NCBI GenBank assembly: GCA_031257735.1
Contig: JAIROC010000032.1
Location: 1 to 7,340 of the forward strand
Direction: 5' to 3'
DNA from: Bacteroidales bacterium
GTDB lineage: Bacteria; Bacteroidota; Bacteroidia; Bacteroidales; WCHB1-69
Length of the DNA: 7,340 nucleotides
The translations under genes and the position numbers were made by a program. Of this stretch, positions 6,301-7,340 are shown piece after piece. A model generated the notes under the pieces. That model had not been told where the DNA came from. It did no database searches and saw only the letters and a list, made by a program, of their open reading frames with translations. Position 1 is the first letter of the stretch. Every line of letters begins with the position of its first letter.

Positions 6301-7220
6301 ACAATTTAGCACCTATTGTATTAATAGTTTACAATCGTCCGGAACATACACGAAAAACGGTTGAGGCATTGCAAAAAAATGCACTTGCAAAAGACAGTGA
6401 ATTGTTCGTTTTTTCCGATGCTCCCAAAAACGAAATGACGGCAGAAAGTGTAAGGCAAGTGCGGGAGTATATTCATAAAATTTCAGGATTTAAAAACGTG
6501 CATATTGTTGAGCGAGAAAAAAACCTGGGTGTCGATCCTTCAATTCTTGATGCAGTTAATACTATGTTTGAAAAATACGATAAAATTATCAGAGTTGAAG
6601 ATGACATCGTAACTGTTCCCAATTTTTTGCAATTTATGAATAAGGCACTTGACGTTTTTGAAAATGACGATAGAATTTGGGGAATATCCGGTTTTACTCC
6701 GCTAATCAAAATACCTCAAAATTATGATAAAGAAATATTGCTTATGCCTCGCGATTCTTCGTGGGGAGACGGTACTTGGAAAAACCGATGGAATGCTGTT
6801 GATTTTAATATAAAAATAGATTATGAAACGGTTGTTGGAAATCCTCAAATAAAAAAAATAATAGGTGGAGCAGGCGAAGATATTCTTGGTACGATACACA
6901 AGTACCCAAATACTTATGATATTCCAATTCACTATTATATGCGGATGAACAACAAATATACCGTCTGCCCAACATATTCGTTAGTAAAAAACATCGGCAC
7001 TGACGGCACAGGTGAACATTTTACCATTAAGCAAAAACGGTATGATATTATACTTCAAAACAACATAACGCCCATAAAAATAAACGCTGATATCGAACCT
7101 GATGAATATATATTGAAACAGTTAAGAAAATACTTTACTAAACCGTTGTGGAGAAAAATATTGATATTCCTTGCTCAAAAAACAGGAGTGTATAATTTTT
7201 TGTTGAAAAAATTGGGATAA
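6297..7220 (+). CDS. EDD-motif glycosyltransferase (GT2/GNT-I-like fold), right-arm copy
   Basis: The 307-residue paralog of the left-arm enzyme at 179-1075 aligns with it over nearly its whole length: [16 protein letters not shown] (6-21), VEREKNLGV (71-79), RVEDD (99-103), FLQFMNKAL (110-118), and [11 protein letters not shown] (232-242). The aromatic motif is [12 protein letters not shown] (154-165), where the left copy has WGWATW, so the acceptor site probably differs. It should add a sugar from a nucleotide donor in the cytoplasm; the specificity is unknown. It is translationally coupled to licD by a 4-bp ATGA overlap and lies 26 bp before gene X, matching the order glycosyltransferase then X seen in the left arm. 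The C-terminus is basic and hydrophobic (about 280-307), consistent with membrane association. Confidence 0.9.
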   Translation: MNNLAPIVLIVYNRPEHTRKTVEALQKNALAKDSELFVFSDAPKNEMTAESVRQVREYIHKISGFKNVHIVEREKNLGVDPSILDAVNTMFEKYDKIIRVEDDIVTVPNFLQFMNKALDVFENDDRIWGISGFTPLIKIPQNYDKEILLMPRDSSWGDGTWKNRWNAVDFNIKIDYETVVGNPQIKKIIGGAGEDILGTIHKYPNTYDIPIHYYMRMNNKYTVCPTYSLVKNIGTDGTGEHFTIKQKRYDIILQNNITPIKINADIEPDEYILKQLRKYFTKPLWRKILIFLAQKTGVYNFLLKKLG

Positions 7221-7221
7221 A

Positions 7222-7340
7222 AAATTTGAAAACAGATGATAACCTTATGAAATATAACTTCTGTACACTATTTGATACAGCATATCTTTCACGAGGATTG
7301 GCAATGTATGATTCTCTTGAAAGGCACTGCAAGGATTTTC
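7222..7340. repeat. Right copy of 119-bp terminal inverted repeat
   Basis: Exact reverse complement of positions 1-119, beginning 25 bp upstream of the gene X start and reaching the window end. Homology stops abruptly on the inner side at 7221. See the left copy for the two readings: assembly k-mer overlap or inverted duplication. Confidence 0.97.
7247..7340 (+). CDS. Gene X (right copy), 5' end of a putative glycosyltransferase, truncated by the window edge
   Basis: ATG at 7247 opens a frame identical over 31 codons to the left copy at 94-1, with no stop before the edge. It follows the EDD-motif glycosyltransferase stop by 26 bp and is probably co-transcribed with the right arm. Either the genome has two or more near-identical X genes, or one X can be joined to either arm. 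The window cannot tell which. Confidence 0.7.
   Translation, partial: MKYNFCTLFDTAYLSRGLAMYDSLERHCKDF

Noticed and set aside
7138..7332. Minus-strand open frame across the end of the right glycosyltransferase and gene X
   Set aside because: It is antisense to two well-supported reading frames and its translation shows no recognisable domain. Other long antisense frames (792-1046, 1607-1801, 2633-2839, 2950-3249, 4436-4624, 5194-5460, 6473-6709, 6702-6932) were dropped for the same reason.
1..7340. CRISPR arrays, tRNA or rRNA genes, and rho-independent terminators
   Set aside because: No regularly spaced repeats, no tRNA- or rRNA-like segments, and no convincing GC-rich stem followed by a T run were seen on either strand.

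Overview
The window looks like a phase-variable surface-glycan locus from a member of the Bacteroidota. The call rests on four things. The central recombinase closely resembles Mpi-type serine invertases, which are best known from Bacteroides. Translation starts are preceded by A-rich stretches with no clear Shine-Dalgarno. A TAnnTTTG promoter element of Bacteroidota type lies in the switch region. All the remaining genes are glycan genes in AT-rich DNA. Genus cannot be decided from the sequence. The window is probably a metagenomic contig, because its two ends are a perfect 119-bp inverted repeat.

Layout. The centre (4095-4836) is a segment bounded by perfect 26-bp inverted repeats. It holds the invertase gene, read rightward, and a candidate outward promoter just behind it. 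Two operon-like arms diverge from this centre. The left arm (minus strand) reads outward: FkbM-type methyltransferase, GT10 fucosyltransferase-like protein carrying a 13-G tract, CDP-paratose/tyvelose-epimerase-like SDR, EDD-motif glycosyltransferase, then the start of gene X. The right arm (plus strand) reads outward: class I methyltransferase, LicD-family protein, a second EDD-motif glycosyltransferase paralogous to the left one, then the start of the same gene X. Genes within each arm are 6-26 bp apart or overlap by 4 bp, except for the 84-bp gap before X on the left. No terminators are visible.

How the parts may work together (inference). The invertase would flip the central segment, and with it an outward promoter, so that one arm or the other is transcribed. 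As shown, the promoter points at the right (LicD) arm and the left (fucosyltransferase) arm has no recognisable promoter. Each arm supplies a different terminal decoration: fucose plus a methylated or epimerised sugar on the left, and a LicD-type phospho-substituent plus methylation on the right. Both arms end in the same kind of glycosyltransferase followed by the same gene X, so they look like interchangeable modules attached to a shared pathway. The G13 tract adds a second possible, independent on/off control inside the left arm. The inversion, the promoter activity and the chemistry are not proven by the sequence alone.
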